Below, piece by piece: positions 54,955 to 64,000 of a stretch of 64,000 nucleotides of DNA. Positions within the stretch are counted from its first letter, which is position 1; every line of letters starts with the position of its first letter. The notes below the pieces were generated by a model. That model saw only the letters and a list, made by a program, of their open reading frames with translations. It was not told the origin of the DNA and did not search any database. The stretch is from Bettongia penicillata ogilbyi (taxonomy: Eukaryota; Chordata; Mammalia; Diprotodontia; Potoroidae): assembly GCA_023548195.1 (NCBI GenBank), contig JAJHZJ010000531.1, forward strand, positions 4,574,802-4,638,801, in the 5' to 3' direction. The translations under genes and the position numbers were made by a program.

Positions 54955-55145
54955 GGATTATAGATTTGTCTCTGGAAATACCTTTAGAGATCATCTAATT
55001 AAACCCTCTCGTTTTATGGATGAGGAAACAGAGACTCAGGTTAAGTGATTTCCTCTGGGATATCTAGATAGCAAGTGGCAGACAGGATTTGAATTCAGGT
55101 CCTCTGACTCCACATCTACTACTCTTTTCCGTACACCTCATTGTA
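54955..55145 (-). repeat. MIR/THER1-type SINE
   Basis: Reversed: 'atggatgaggaaacagagac', 'gatttgaattcaggtcctct'. Confidence 0.82.
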
Positions 55146-55169
55146 ATAATTAATGTGTATATTGTGTTT

Positions 55170-55375
55170 TGGCTCTGCTTTCTACTGTCTCCATCACCAC
55201 ACAGAAATCTTACCAAGTTTCTCTGAATTCTTCATGTTAGACATTCCTCACAGAATAGCAATGTTCCCTTTCATTCACACATAACTATGTTTAGCCTTTT
55301 CTCAATTGATGGATACATATTTTGTTTCTATGAGCATTATTATACATATGTAGTTTTACTTGCTGTCAATAGGTA
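55170..55375 (-). mobile_element. L1 ORF2 3'-end remnant
   Basis: Reversed L1 text: 'gcctttt' then 'ctcaattgatggatacatat', 'ttgtttctatgagcattatt'. Heavily decayed. Confidence 0.6.
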
Positions 55376-56169
55376 TGTAAAAAATGTACAAATGTAAAAA
55401 AAATGTAAAAAAAACAAACCCTAGCTACCCTTTTTTGAATAATTCCAATTTTTTTTCAAACCTTTTGAATCAACTCATAGCTCCATGTTACTTATTTAGA
55501 CCATGTTCCATAAATACATTTTTTTCATGTCCACCCAGTTGCTAAGTCTTGTTGATCTACTTCCAAATCATCTCTAGTATGTATTCACTCTTCTCCACTC
55601 AAACAATCTCTCCCCTAGGTTAGGACTACATCATATCTCACTTGGATTCATGCCAAACCTTAACTGGTTCACCTGCTTCCATGCTCTCCCTTTTTATTAA
55701 TCCATCTTTCACATAGCTGCCACATTGACATGAATAAAACACAGATCTCACCATTCCAAAGCTTCAGGAGTTCTTTGTTGTCACTAGGAAAAATATAAAG
55801 AATTTAATCCTCAACCTAATATTTAACACTTTTCATAATCTCTACAATGGCAATATTGTTATATTATATGTAATGTTATCATCCCTATTTTTTAGATAAG
55901 GAGATTGAAGATTCATTAAATAAAGTGCAAAATCTAGCAAAACTACATGGAAGAGCTGGCACTCAAACCCAGGTCCCAACTCCAATTTCAGCATTCCTTC
56001 TACTATACTATACTAAAATAGAATAAATGATACATTAAAAAAAAGGCAAAGGTATAATTATAAACCATTGTAATCATCTGAGAGCATCAAGTTATGCTTA
56101 AGATGTGGAATTTAAGATACTGAGAAACATTGGCAAACCGAGAGATTAAGACCCCCAAGAGGGAGACTA
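55376..56169 (+). repeat. L2-like and MIR-like fragments in unassigned sequence
   Basis: L2-like sense text at about 55550-55840 ('ccatgctctccctttttatt', 'caaagcttcaggagttcttt') and a reversed MIR-like piece at about 55870-56000 ('gagctggcactcaaacccag'). No gene is visible. Confidence 0.5.
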
Positions 56170-56470
56170 ACTAAGGTGAGGATTGACCAGCAGGAGACAC
56201 ATGGGGTAGGGTTTTTGGTGACTCATCACAGGCTGTAGGCATGAGCTATGGCAGTAGGGTGGGAAATTCTGTTCAGTTTTGGAGGTGTAGGAGATAGAAA
56301 AATTCAGGTGATTTTTTGAGAGGATGATAACTGGGGTGGAAGCTCTAGAGTTGAGGGTGAAGGAGGGCTAGGGGTATGGGTGACAGGAGAGGAGGAAGGA
56401 AAAGGTAAAGGGAAGGGAATTCCTTCAATGGTCTTGACTCCGGTTGTGAGGGAACTAGACTTCTTGTGGC
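56170..56470 (-). repeat. L2-like fragment (uncertain)
   Basis: Purine-rich text such as 'ggtgattttttgagaggatg' that may be reversed L2. Low confidence. Confidence 0.3.
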
Positions 56471-56559
56471 TGCAACATAAAATAAGTCCCTAGTGAATAC
56501 TCATAAATTTAGAACTCCCTGTATACATCAGCATCTCAGCAAAAGACATAATTTGATTT

Positions 56560-57130
56560 GTTATATAATCGATCTGTGGCACAGTGAGGTGCTTTATAAA
56601 TGAGGACTTATTTTATGGTTTCCTTTTAGTCTTTTCTGTAGCCCTATATAATAGGTTAGTCAGGTACATGTTACTCCTGTTTAGCATTTCCCCATTTTGC
56701 TCACTCACTCAATAATAGTCTTTTTTCTTCTCCTCATTCAGAATCATCCAAATGGAACAAATAATAATAGTTCTTTACAACTTACAAAGGACTTTTCTCA
56801 TGACAGATCATGCAAATATTATAATCTCAATTTTGAAAAACAGAGGTTCAGGAAGAACTTCGTTCATCCTCAGGCTGCCCTAGTCTCCAAGACTGTATTA
56901 TGCCTAATGTGAGGTCAGAGGCGATAATGTATTTTAAATACTTTGAAACCTTAAAGCACTATATAAAGGCCAGTTAATATTATAAATATTAGCAAAGACC
57001 ACCTGCATTATTATTTCCATTTTACAGATGAGAAAACTGAATCATAGAAAAGTTGAATGAATTGTTCAAGGACATGTGTCCTAGGGAAGGAATTACAGAG
57101 CTGGAATCCATGTCTCCTGATGCACAGCAG
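56560..57130 (-). repeat. MIR-type SINE fragments
   Basis: Reversed MIR pieces: 'gtgaggtgctttataaatga' near 56585, 'cttacaaaggacttttctca' near 56780, and 'ccattttacagatgagaaaa' near 57020. Confidence 0.55.
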
Positions 57131-58539
57131 AGTGTTTTTTCTTTTAGATCTGTAGTTGGACTGAATAACACTGGAAATTCTCTTGGTTGTGCAGTGGCTA
57201 CTTTGGACAATGGCATCTGTCCACTATGGCCTACACCTCTTTCATTCAAAAGATGAATTAGATTCAGCATTTCTCAGGAAAAACAACCCTTGTAATTATG
57301 AAACTATTGCAACTATTTCCATTGACAGCCATGATACTCTGTGAATGGATGTAATTGCTTTTGATTGAACTTTCTTTACCTGTGGGTCTTTACCTGGAAT
57401 GTAGCCAGGATTTCTAAGAAATTTAGAAAACATGACATATTAGTGTTTCTAAGTTTTTACCAATAATATAGCCTTGAGGTTTTGCAGTAGCTAGTTTCTT
57501 TATTAGGACAATGGAAAATTGCTAATTTGGATGACAGTTTGCATGATGATATGAGAGAAAAAAAGTTTCATCTGACCCAACAGCAGTGTGGGAATGGAAG
57601 TTTAGCATTTTGCTTTATTGTCTCCAAATGAAGTGTGCAGTGTTAGCAGAGTATAAACTAAACACATGCCAAATAAAGACTCTATAAGCTTTTTGTAAGT
57701 AAAGTGGTTTATAATCATTAAGGGGAATTGTAGAAAAGTTGACAGTCAACAGTGGCAGGGAGAGATAAGTCCTATCTGTTAAATTTATCTTTTATGTGAC
57801 CTTGGGTAAGTCAGTTTATCCCTGTGGGTATCAGTTTTGTCCTCTGTATACAACTTATTACCTTCTAAAGCAGATAGGAAGCAATTAAACAGTCACCAAT
57901 ATAGTGACCAATCTCACAAATTTAATTTATTTTCAAGATTTCAGGGAGAAGGAGCAGGCCTCAAGCAGGCAGATAGCAGAGGGAAGATGGGTTTTGCTCT
58001 GACATTCTTTGATCCTATGCTTGAAGTACAGTCCAACGGAGTTAATTTAAGAGCTCACAAAGTTCCTTATGTGGGTTTTGGTGAATTCTCGCTTTGATCT
58101 CATTTTTTATAGGGACAGTCCAGCATGGGATGAGCACTACCCAGAGAATTAGAAATTCTCTTCCGGTTTTGGCTCTTTGGAGACCTTATAAAAAGTCACT
58201 AAATTAAATCTCTATGATTGATTACTTTCTTGTTTAATTGATTTCTATAAATTTTTAGAAAGCTCTTTAATACAGAGTACCTAGATATAACATTAATGAA
58301 TAGTGAGATATAGTATTTGTGATCATTTCATTAAAAAGTTGGGCATCAGGTCGTTAGTGATGTAATCCACTATTATAATACTGTTTCTGCAGGAAAATTA
58401 GACTTTATTAATATCATTTATAAAATTTGCCATGTTAATTATAAGGATTCTTTCCTAATCCTTAAAACAATTTCCTTTAAGACCTCTGATGATGATAAAT
58501 AACTCTAATTCCTATAATATTTTATGACTTACAAAGCTT
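57131..58539. other. Unassigned sequence
   Basis: No gene is supported over 1.4 kb. An 86-codon ORF at 57837-58097 has no recognisable motif; a MIR-like 'tgtgaccttgggtaagtcag' at 57797 shows it begins in a SINE remnant. Confidence 0.4.
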
Positions 58540-58720
58540 TGTACTCCCAGTAACCTGCAAGTGTTATCTCTGCTTTACAGACAAGAAATTAAGGCTCATT
58601 TTTTTCTCTTGGTCTCAGTTTCCTCTTCTACCTAAGGGAGAAAATAATACTCTTTATTTCATAGTGTTGTGAGAAAAGCACTGAGTACTATAGAAATATG
58701 AGTATTATTACTTTAATGAT
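58540..58720. repeat. MIR fragments in opposite orientations
   Basis: A reversed piece ('gctttacagacaagaaatta') is followed by a forward piece ('ggtctcagtttcctcttcta', then 'gtgttgtgagaaaagcactg'). Confidence 0.6.
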
Positions 58721-58744
58721 CATAGCTCTGCATAGACTGTGGTT

Positions 58745-58772
58745 GGGTGTGCCTCAGTTTCTTGGCACACCC
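58745..58772. other. 9-bp perfect stem hairpin
   Basis: GGGTGTGCC and GGCACACCC with a 10-base loop, GC-rich in an AT-rich setting. No adjacent gene explains it. Confidence 0.7.
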
Positions 58773-59129
58773 TGAGGCATGATGATTTACCTTTGACTTT
58801 TACCTTCCCCTAGGGAGAACAACATTTATGGGTGATTAAATATGGCAGTTGTGGTCATTTCTATAAAAAGGGGAAGGGCAGATGACAATTCTTGCCCTAG
58901 GGTGTGCTGGGTCATCTGGTCCCATGCTCAGTGATGTTTATTGTAAAGGTGTGGAGCATAGAAAAGGTACTTAATAAATGCTGGCTGATTGGATGCCAGA
59001 TGATCAACTTTTCATTTTTCTTTTGGTTACTAAAGAATGTTCAAACATGAAGTATGATTTCTTCTAGAGCTTCCAAGTGATAATATGGGGGAACCATTTT
59101 TTCAATATAGATTAGTGGTATTTGGAAGT
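58773..59129. other. Unassigned sequence with an L2 tail
   Basis: L2-like 'ggtacttaataaatgctggc' at about 58965. No gene is visible. Confidence 0.45.
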
Positions 59130-59325
59130 GGTTAGCAACTAGATGGTGCGGTGAATAGAGTGCTGGGGGGAAGATGTGAGTTCAAATGTTATCTCAGGCA
59201 CAGACTCTGGACAAGTCACTTTACTCCGTTTGCCTCTAAAATGAACCGGAGAAGGAAATGGTAAACCACTCCAGTGTCTTTGCCAAGAAAACTTCAAATG
59301 GGGTCAGACATGATTAAGATTTTTA
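59130..59325 (+). repeat. CORE-SINE (Mar1-like)
   Basis: 'gcaactagatggtgcggtga', 'gaaccggagaaggaaatggt', 'cactccagtgtctttgccaa'. The core has a small deletion. Confidence 0.85.
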
Positions 59326-60425
59326 AAGCGCAGCATTTGAAGGTGGAAGTTCTTAGCCAATAAAGAGCGGTGAGAGATCCCTCTTGCTTGCTGGACCTGT
59401 TCAATGGAAAACCCTGAGCTAGCTGAAGTAGCTGGAAAGGAAATCTAGCAGGAATCCAAAGAGGCTGACTGCCCCTTTCCTGCTTTAAAATCCTGACACC
59501 AGAAATGTGGGAAAAGAGGAGTTCCCCAGATAAAGATATACAAATATCGCCTGGCTCTAAGGGATACCCTGTTGAAGCTCTAAAGGGCAGGGTAAACAGT
59601 AAAAAGCCTCCTTTAATCCTGTGTTTCTAAAAACAAGCGTTGTAAAGTATAGGTTTCTGATCATGATGAGAAAATCACATACTCACTTGTACAAAACCCT
59701 CATCTCTATTATCCAGCCATAAGAAGCCCTTTTCACTGTCTCTTTCTGCTGCTTTTGCCCTAGTCACCCATTTAGAACAAATCCTCCAGAAACCTGGGCA
59801 ACTGCTTCTGGATCCCTCTGATGACCTCAAAAAGCTGCCTTCTAAGGAAGGAAATAAAAATGAGGCAAAGATCTTGTACAGTGGAATCATACCAGAACCA
59901 GAAAGTCTTATTTGAAGAACAAAGGCTTTGGCTGCTTCAGATTCCAAACTGTACGGTCCATTTAGAGGGCTGGTGGGCAGAAAAAGCCTTGTGTGCACTC
60001 TGGGGGAAAGTCAACAAAGGGTTTTGGGAGCTTAAGCAGAAAGGTCGAGTGATGCTGGGCACAGATCCGTCCGGGGACAGAGGGAGTTTCAGCCACTGCC
60101 AAATATCCATGCTGCCAAGACTACTCCTACTGCTCAGAGGATTCAGAGGTGGGCACCGGTTTGTGGGAGAACTTTCCTAATTGAATGAGTTATGAAGAAA
60201 AGAGGTATAAAGTCCATGTCAAAAGAATGCCTATATAATGGCTATGCTTCTCCTGAAGCAAAGTAAGGAGGGAGCATAATTAAGTGGACCCTGTGCCTCC
60301 CCAGGAGATGGAGTTTGAAATGAGCTGGGGCAATACAAGAACAGAAGAGCTTTGGGAGGGAGAGTGAAGTTGCTGAGAAAAATACTTTTTTTTTTTCAAC
60401 AAGTACCTATTATATAACAATGCAG
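59326..60425. other. Unassigned, apparently single-copy sequence upstream of SLC12A7
   Basis: No repeat is recognised. Overlapping ORFs of 107 codons (minus, 59675-59998) and 119 codons (plus, 59821-60180) exist but show no domain, no codon-usage signal that I can judge and no splice context. I do not call a gene. Confidence 0.4.
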
Positions 60426-60429
60426 GCAT

Positions 60430-60615
60430 GAAAGATCATAGAAACAAAGAGCTGAAAGAAGCATAGGGGCCACCTAGTCTAGCATTCTGATTTTACAGAA
60501 AAAGAAACCCAAGGTACAGGGACGTTCAGTGACTAGCATAGGGTCACACAGATAGTTAAATGTCTGAGGCAGGTTTGGAAACTTTCTGATTCTAGGTCCA
60601 GCACCCTATCTACTA
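60430..60615 (-). repeat. MIR/THER1-type SINE
   Basis: Reversed: 'ttttacagaaaaagaaaccc', 'tagggtcacacagatagtta', 'taggtccagcaccctatcta'. Confidence 0.78.
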
Positions 60616-60754
60616 CACCTCAGGGCAATCTTTCAAAGGAGGCCTCAGCAAAAAATGAAATCCTTTCTGTCCTCAAGGAACTTACATACCACTGGACATT
60701 CTGAAAACAACCTCTGACTTCAATCAGATTTTCCTTTGTGGGTTTATCATTCAA

Positions 60755-60915
60755 TTGGCCTACAAGCATTTATTAAGTAGTTACTCTGTACTGTGCTGGA
60801 TACTGGGGAAATGAAAATGAAAACAAATGAAACAAAAAGGAAATAGTCCTTTCCTCTCAAGGAGTTTACATTTTATTAGGGGCAACATATACACATACAT
60901 ATACAAAGTACCAGG
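60755..60915 (-). repeat. L2 LINE 3' end fragment
   Basis: Reversed: 'caagcatttattaagtagtt', 'ctgtgctggatactggggaa', 'ctctcaaggagtttacattt'. Confidence 0.8.
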
Positions 60916-61529
60916 TAAATGATAAGTTGGTCTTATTTCTGTTACATGAGGTTGAAAACAGCCTATCATGGAAAACACCAAAACTTCAAAACAGAAACTT
61001 CTTGCAAAACAGAAACTTTGTTTTGAGTTTTTATGCTTTGAGCACTTACTACAGAAGTGTTGGATGTTGGCAGTGCAGCTTTCAGAGCGATTGTGTGGGT
61101 TTGGGATGGATGGGTGGAGTAAGTGAACCTTGAAGGATTCGTAAAATGTGAGGAGTGGACTAGATAATCTAATCCAGTAAAGTGATTATCTTTCTGCCTT
61201 TCCAGGCTTGATTTCTCTTTAGATTCTTCACCCCTCCCCTTCACAAATAATGAATACAGTGGCTGATTTTTCATCACATCATTTGTATCAGAGATATTTA
61301 AAACGATTTGTTTTATATTTCTTGATGCATTAAATTAAAATTCCACTGTCAAATAATCAAAGCATTCTGTATTTTTAAAATAAATGATTTATGGATACAC
61401 TTCCGTCCCCCAGCCTTGGCTCCAACTTTGCTTGGGGATCCAAGTCAAGAGTGAGGACTGTTTTTCTGTCTGTGTTTTGTTTTTGTATACTCAGCCCCTA
61501 ATCAAGGAGCTTTTATTTTTGTTGTTGTA
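60916..61529. other. Unassigned sequence
   Basis: No gene or clear repeat is visible. A short direct repeat 'acagaaacttyktgcaaaac'-like pair lies at about 60985-61017. Confidence 0.4.
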
Positions 61530-61740
61530 TTGTAGAAATTTCAGACACTTGGTGACCCTAGTTGGGGTTTTCTTGGCAAAGATACTGGAGTGGTTTGCCA
61601 TTTCCTTCTCCACTATTTATTAGGCACCTACTATGTACCAGGCACTGTGCTGAGCTCTGGAGATACAAAGATGGGCAAAAAAAAAAAAAAAAAATTCTTG
61701 CTCTCACAGAGCTCCCTGATGGGCAAGACAGCCTGAAGAC
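61530..61740 (-). repeat. CORE-SINE end joined to an L2 tail
   Basis: Reversed CORE-SINE 3' part (61530-61612, 'gatactggagtggtttgcca') abuts a reversed L2 tail (61613-61740, 'ctactatgtaccaggcactg'). The L2 tail is interrupted by a run of about 18 A at 61677-61694. Confidence 0.82.
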
Positions 61741-62049
61741 TCCCGTATAGAAACAAGAAATGGCCAGAGACGCAAGACCCTAAGATGGAACACTTCTTGT
61801 CGAAGGGGGACTGTTGCTGAACCTTCAATCTAGAAACACACGTGGTGAATGAACCCTTAATAATTGCGTGTTAATGGAAAGGACATGCCCTAAAAGTACC
61901 AAAATGAAAAGGCGGCAGAAGTTACTGTTTAGACAGCCGCGAGGGTCCGGGAGACTACCCTTCTTTACACGAGGGCAGGAACAAGGCTGGTGGTACCATT
62001 CACCTGGGTAGATCCCAGATCATTCGTCCTCCTCCAAGTCCCTCCAAGT
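61741..62049. other. Unassigned sequence at the edge of the promoter
   Basis: No repeat is recognised; GC content starts to rise. It may include distal promoter sequence. Confidence 0.4.
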
Positions 62050-62070
62050 CCTCGCACAACCAACTTTCTT

Positions 62071-62084
62071 CTTTATATATAAAG
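62071..62084. promoter_or_regulatory. Palindromic TATA element
   Basis: CTTTATATATAAAG is its own reverse complement, so as a TATA box it has no intrinsic direction. It is unusual so close to a CpG island. Confidence 0.55.
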
Positions 62085-62226
62085 TGGGAGGCGCCGGGCG
62101 GCACGGAAAAGCTAGGAAAAAGCTAGACAGCAGCCACTTGCTGCTGGCAGGTGATGTCATGTGGCACTGGAGCGGAGGGAGGGCGGGCCGGCGGGAAGAG
62201 GGGTGGCGGGGGCTGCCCGCCCCACT

Positions 62227-62240
62227 CCGCCCCCGCCCCT
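62227..62240. promoter_or_regulatory. GC boxes (Sp1-type)
   Basis: CCGCCCCCGCCCCT carries two overlapping CCGCCC-type cores. Confidence 0.65.
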
Positions 62241-62244
62241 CCCC

Positions 62245-62254
62245 CCAAATAAGG
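62245..62254. promoter_or_regulatory. CArG box (SRF-type)
   Basis: CCAAATAAGG matches the CC(A/T)6GG consensus exactly, immediately after the GC boxes. Confidence 0.65.
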
Positions 62255-62264
62255 AAACAGCCCT

Positions 62265-62270
62265 CACGTG
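62265..62270. promoter_or_regulatory. Canonical E-box CACGTG
   Basis: A palindromic USF/MYC-class E-box 10 bp after the CArG box. Confidence 0.55.
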
Positions 62271-62475
62271 AGAGCCTGGAGCGAGGGGAGCCCGACTCGG
62301 AGTGGTGCCCGGGAGGAGGCTGCGAGGGCAGCGGCTCCGGCGGCAGCGCACGGGCGCAGGCACGGGCACGGGCACGACTCCAGGGACCGAGCTCCGAGAC
62401 TTCCCTGCTCGCCGGCGCGCACCTCCGCAGCCCGGGAGGAGAGGCAAGAGCGAGGCGGCGCCGTCCGGGGGCACG

Positions 62476-62662
62476 ATGCCCACGAACTTCACCGTGGTGC
62501 CCGTGGAGGCGCAGGCGGACGCGGCGGATGGCCCCGCACATCCCGGGGCTCCGGAGGGAGAGCTGGAGCGGCAGCCGCTGTCGCCCCCAGACCCGGAGGT
62601 TTCTCTCGAGTTCCAGCCCGCGCCCAGCCCGGAGCCGGGAGAGTGCAGCTCCGCGATCCTGG
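62476..62662 (+). CDS. SLC12A7: K-Cl cotransporter 4 (KCC4), coding exon 1, partial
   Basis: SLC12A7 encodes an electroneutral plasma-membrane K+/Cl- symporter used in volume regulation, renal and inner-ear ion handling. This exon encodes only the start of its cytoplasmic N-terminus. The peptide opens MPTNFTVVPVEA, which is diagnostic of KCC4; KCC1 and KCC3 paralogues begin MPHFTV. The following 50 residues are Pro/Glu/Ala-rich and poorly conserved, as expected for this tail. The start has A at -3 (gcacgATG). The frame stays open upstream to 62302 without another ATG, so 62476 is chosen on homology and Kozak context. The exon holds 62 codons plus one base, and ends at a consensus donor, giving a phase 1 junction. 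Transmembrane segments lie on later exons outside the window. Confidence 0.9.
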
Positions 62663-62668
62663 GTAAGT
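62663..62668 (+). other. SLC12A7: Splice donor of SLC12A7 exon 1
   Basis: 'ctgg|gtaagt' is a full consensus U1 donor. It interrupts a Gly codon after its first base, and the KCC family has a Gly-Asp-Gly-Asn-Pro segment that could begin the next exon. Confidence 0.88.
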
Positions 62669-62702
62669 GAGAGGGAAAGAGCTTTCCGGGTGCCCATGCC
62701 CT

Positions 62703-62768
62703 CCAGCCCGGCAGCCCTCCAGCCCCGGCAGCCCGGCAGCCCCAGCCCGGCCCCGGCAGCCCGGCAGC
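62703..62768. repeat. GC-rich short tandem repeat in intron 1
   Basis: Irregular repetition of CAGCCCGG / CAGCCCC / CCGGCAGCC units directly after exon 1. Confidence 0.8.
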
Positions 62769-63604
62769 GAGGTGAATTGATTTCCAAGTTCCTGGCCCGG
62801 GATGGGGCGGTGCGGAGGGAGGAGACTCGCGGAGGCCGAGTGTGTGTATACCTGAGCCGGGACAAAGACGGAAGAGAGAGCGCTGGCGTGCCCCAGGCTT
62901 GTGTCGTCGCCCTGGAGACTTGGCGGGCCTTTGTCGCTGACCGGCTTCCTTTGGGGCATTTTGGTCTTTGTTTCTGGCGGTCCAAGAGCTAAAGGGATGG
63001 TGGGGGTGGGGACGGGAGTGCCGGACCGTTGTCCCGGGGGACCTGGAATATCAGGCCTGGCCTGAGAGCCCTTTGGGTGCCGGAGCTCTGGGGCACAGTG
63101 AGAAGTCAGGAGGGGAGGGAAAGGGCCAAAGGAATCAAAAAAAGTGTCAGGGCAGGAAGCCCCCTCTCCAACTGGTGCAGTTTGGTTGGTGCTTTGGGTA
63201 TGAGGTTGAGTTACCCTACAAGTGGTGTTATGAAGACGAGGGCTGCTGTTGGGCCATTAGCATGAAAAATGGGGTGGAAAGAGTCTTTTGCATTATCAGC
63301 TAATTTTCCACATCATGCGACCTTGACTGAACTGCTATCTGCTGGAAAAAGGAAGGATGGGATTTCCTTGCAACGGAGAAAGCATGCCTTTGCCTGTTGC
63401 CTGTCCTTCCTAGGAAGTGTCTTGGCCTTGAGTCCTAGCATCTGCGTTTTGTTTTTTTTCCGGTACCTCCCCCCAGTATCACCCACCCTTCCACTCCAGT
63501 TTTTCTTTCATCTAGCTGTTTTTTGCTGTAGGTCTTCTCCAACTTTGTGGAGTTTTGAGACAGTAATTTACTCATTACTTATATGGATATCAGGAATTCG
63601 TCTT

Positions 63605-63920
63605 AACTGAAACTGGAAGGGGATGTTAGAGACTATGTAGTCCAACCTCTTGCTACAGATGGGGAAAATGATGCCCAGGAAAGCAAAGAAATTTATCTAG
63701 TTGATAGTATGAAGGGTGAATTAGAACTCATGCAGTTTTCTAACAAGTTTACACAGCCCTATGAGATCTGGTAGAAAACTTTGAGATATAAGGGATCTTT
63801 AAGTTGGGTTAGTCCATTACTGAGGCCCAGAGAGGTCACATTATTTGTCCTTTCTCACACGATTTTAAGCCGCAGGGATGGAATACAAAGCCACATCTCC
63901 TGATTCCAAATCCAGTGTCC
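63605..63920 (-). repeat. Two MIR/THER1-type SINE fragments in tandem
   Basis: Both are reversed: 'gaaactggaaggggatgtta' to about 63745, and 'gggatctttaagttgggtta', 'ctgaggcccagagaggtcac' at 63785-63920. Confidence 0.72.
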
Positions 63921-63992
63921 TACCCGGTATTGTTTGTTTGTTTTTTCCAGTTAGATGAATGGTGCATTTGCTTTCTTCTACCCGGTATTGTT
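63920..63992. repeat. 15-bp direct repeat flanking 43 bp
   Basis: 'ctacccggtattgtt' is present at 63920-63934 and 63978-63992 without mismatch. The intervening T-rich 43 bp could be a minute insertion with target duplication or half of a local duplication. Confidence 0.75.
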
Positions 63993-64000
63993 GAGCCTTT

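Larger units (their letters stand above)
62050..62475 (+). promoter_or_regulatory. SLC12A7: SLC12A7 CpG-island promoter and 5' UTR
   Basis: GC and CpG content jump here and stay high to about 62960. In order there are a palindromic TATA element (62071-62084), a CRE/AP-1-like TGATGTCA (62152-62159), GC boxes (about 62227-62240), a CArG box and an E-box, then the start codon at 62476. If the TATA is used, transcription would begin near 62105 and the 5' UTR would be about 370 nt. Initiation nearer 62290, downstream of the GC boxes, is equally possible. The transcription start cannot be fixed from sequence. Confidence 0.75.
62669..64000 (+). other. SLC12A7: SLC12A7 intron 1 (5' part)
   Basis: The CpG island continues to about 62960 and then fades. 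No acceptor plus KCC-like coding sequence follows before the window ends, so exon 2 lies outside. The intron holds a GC-rich short tandem repeat and two reversed MIR pieces near its right end. Confidence 0.8.

Noticed and set aside
59675..60180. Overlapping 107- and 119-codon ORFs as a new gene
   Set aside because: No domain, no paralogue recognised, overlapping opposite frames of similar length, and no promoter or splice signals that I could support.
62020..62985. A 321-codon minus-strand ORF and a 302-codon plus-strand ORF across the CpG island
   Set aside because: High GC removes stop codons in all frames. The peptides are Arg/Pro/Ala/Gly-rich with no domain, and they overlap the well-supported SLC12A7 exon 1 and its promoter.

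Overview
The window is vertebrate nuclear DNA, almost certainly from a marsupial. The evidence is its dense, interleaved repeats: CORE-SINEs with the 'gtgaccctgggcaagtca' core, tRNA-headed short SINEs, very many L2 and MIR/THER1 fragments, and L1-family elements whose 3' ends read 'ggagaaaatttggaactcaa'. Long (TG)n, (TC)n and (TATG)n microsatellites and CpG-poor, AT-leaning intergenic DNA fit this. Only one protein-coding exon can be supported. Assignment to a species (opossum, dasyurid or kangaroo lineage) is not possible by eye.

Layout. Positions 1-62,000 are an intergenic desert of nested retroelements with no supportable host gene. Bases 1-6,700 hold SINE, MIR and L2 fragments plus an L1 3' end nested inside a SINE. 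Bases 6,704-7,095 are a clean solo LTR of class II (ERVK-like) type in minus orientation, with a 6-bp target duplication. Bases 9,760-11,225 are an L2 interrupted by a 526-bp polyadenylated retrocopy of an unidentified transcript. Bases 11,700-12,765 hold the C-terminal part of another LINE's ORF2, followed by an L1 ORF2 fragment carrying a later L1-tail insertion. Bases 13,700-40,400 mix SINEs, L2, MIR, microsatellites and stretches of apparently unique sequence, two of which look like conserved noncoding candidates. Bases 40,491-43,364 (minus) and 45,263-48,269 (plus) are two full-length L1-derived elements that contain ORF1 but no ORF2. They are 'half-L1' (HAL1-type) elements, each about 3 kb; the first has a perfect 15-bp target duplication and the second sits inside an older L1 ORF2 fragment. 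A third, 5'-truncated relative lies at 34,486-35,107. Bases 48,300-62,000 are again repeats, with a local duplication and a 57-unit (TC)n tract.

The right edge is the functional part. A GC-rich, CpG-rich promoter (about 62,050-62,475) leads into coding exon 1 of SLC12A7 (K-Cl cotransporter KCC4) at 62,476-62,662. A consensus splice donor follows, and the rest of the window is intron 1. The promoter shows a palindromic TATA element, GC boxes, a perfect CArG box and a CACGTG E-box. The 62 kb upstream of this exon would be where distal regulatory elements of SLC12A7 lie; in human the next gene in that direction is SLC6A19.

I did not find an obviously novel gene system. The most interesting structures are in the repeats: a doubled 3' tail shared by three half-L1 elements, a microsatellite at the same internal site in both full-length copies, a chimeric SINE inserted as one unit, an unclassified three-copy repeat, and an LTR with three spaced copies of a near-palindromic 11-mer. 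Repeat boundaries without a stated target duplication are approximate, and family names come from recognition by eye, not from a database search.
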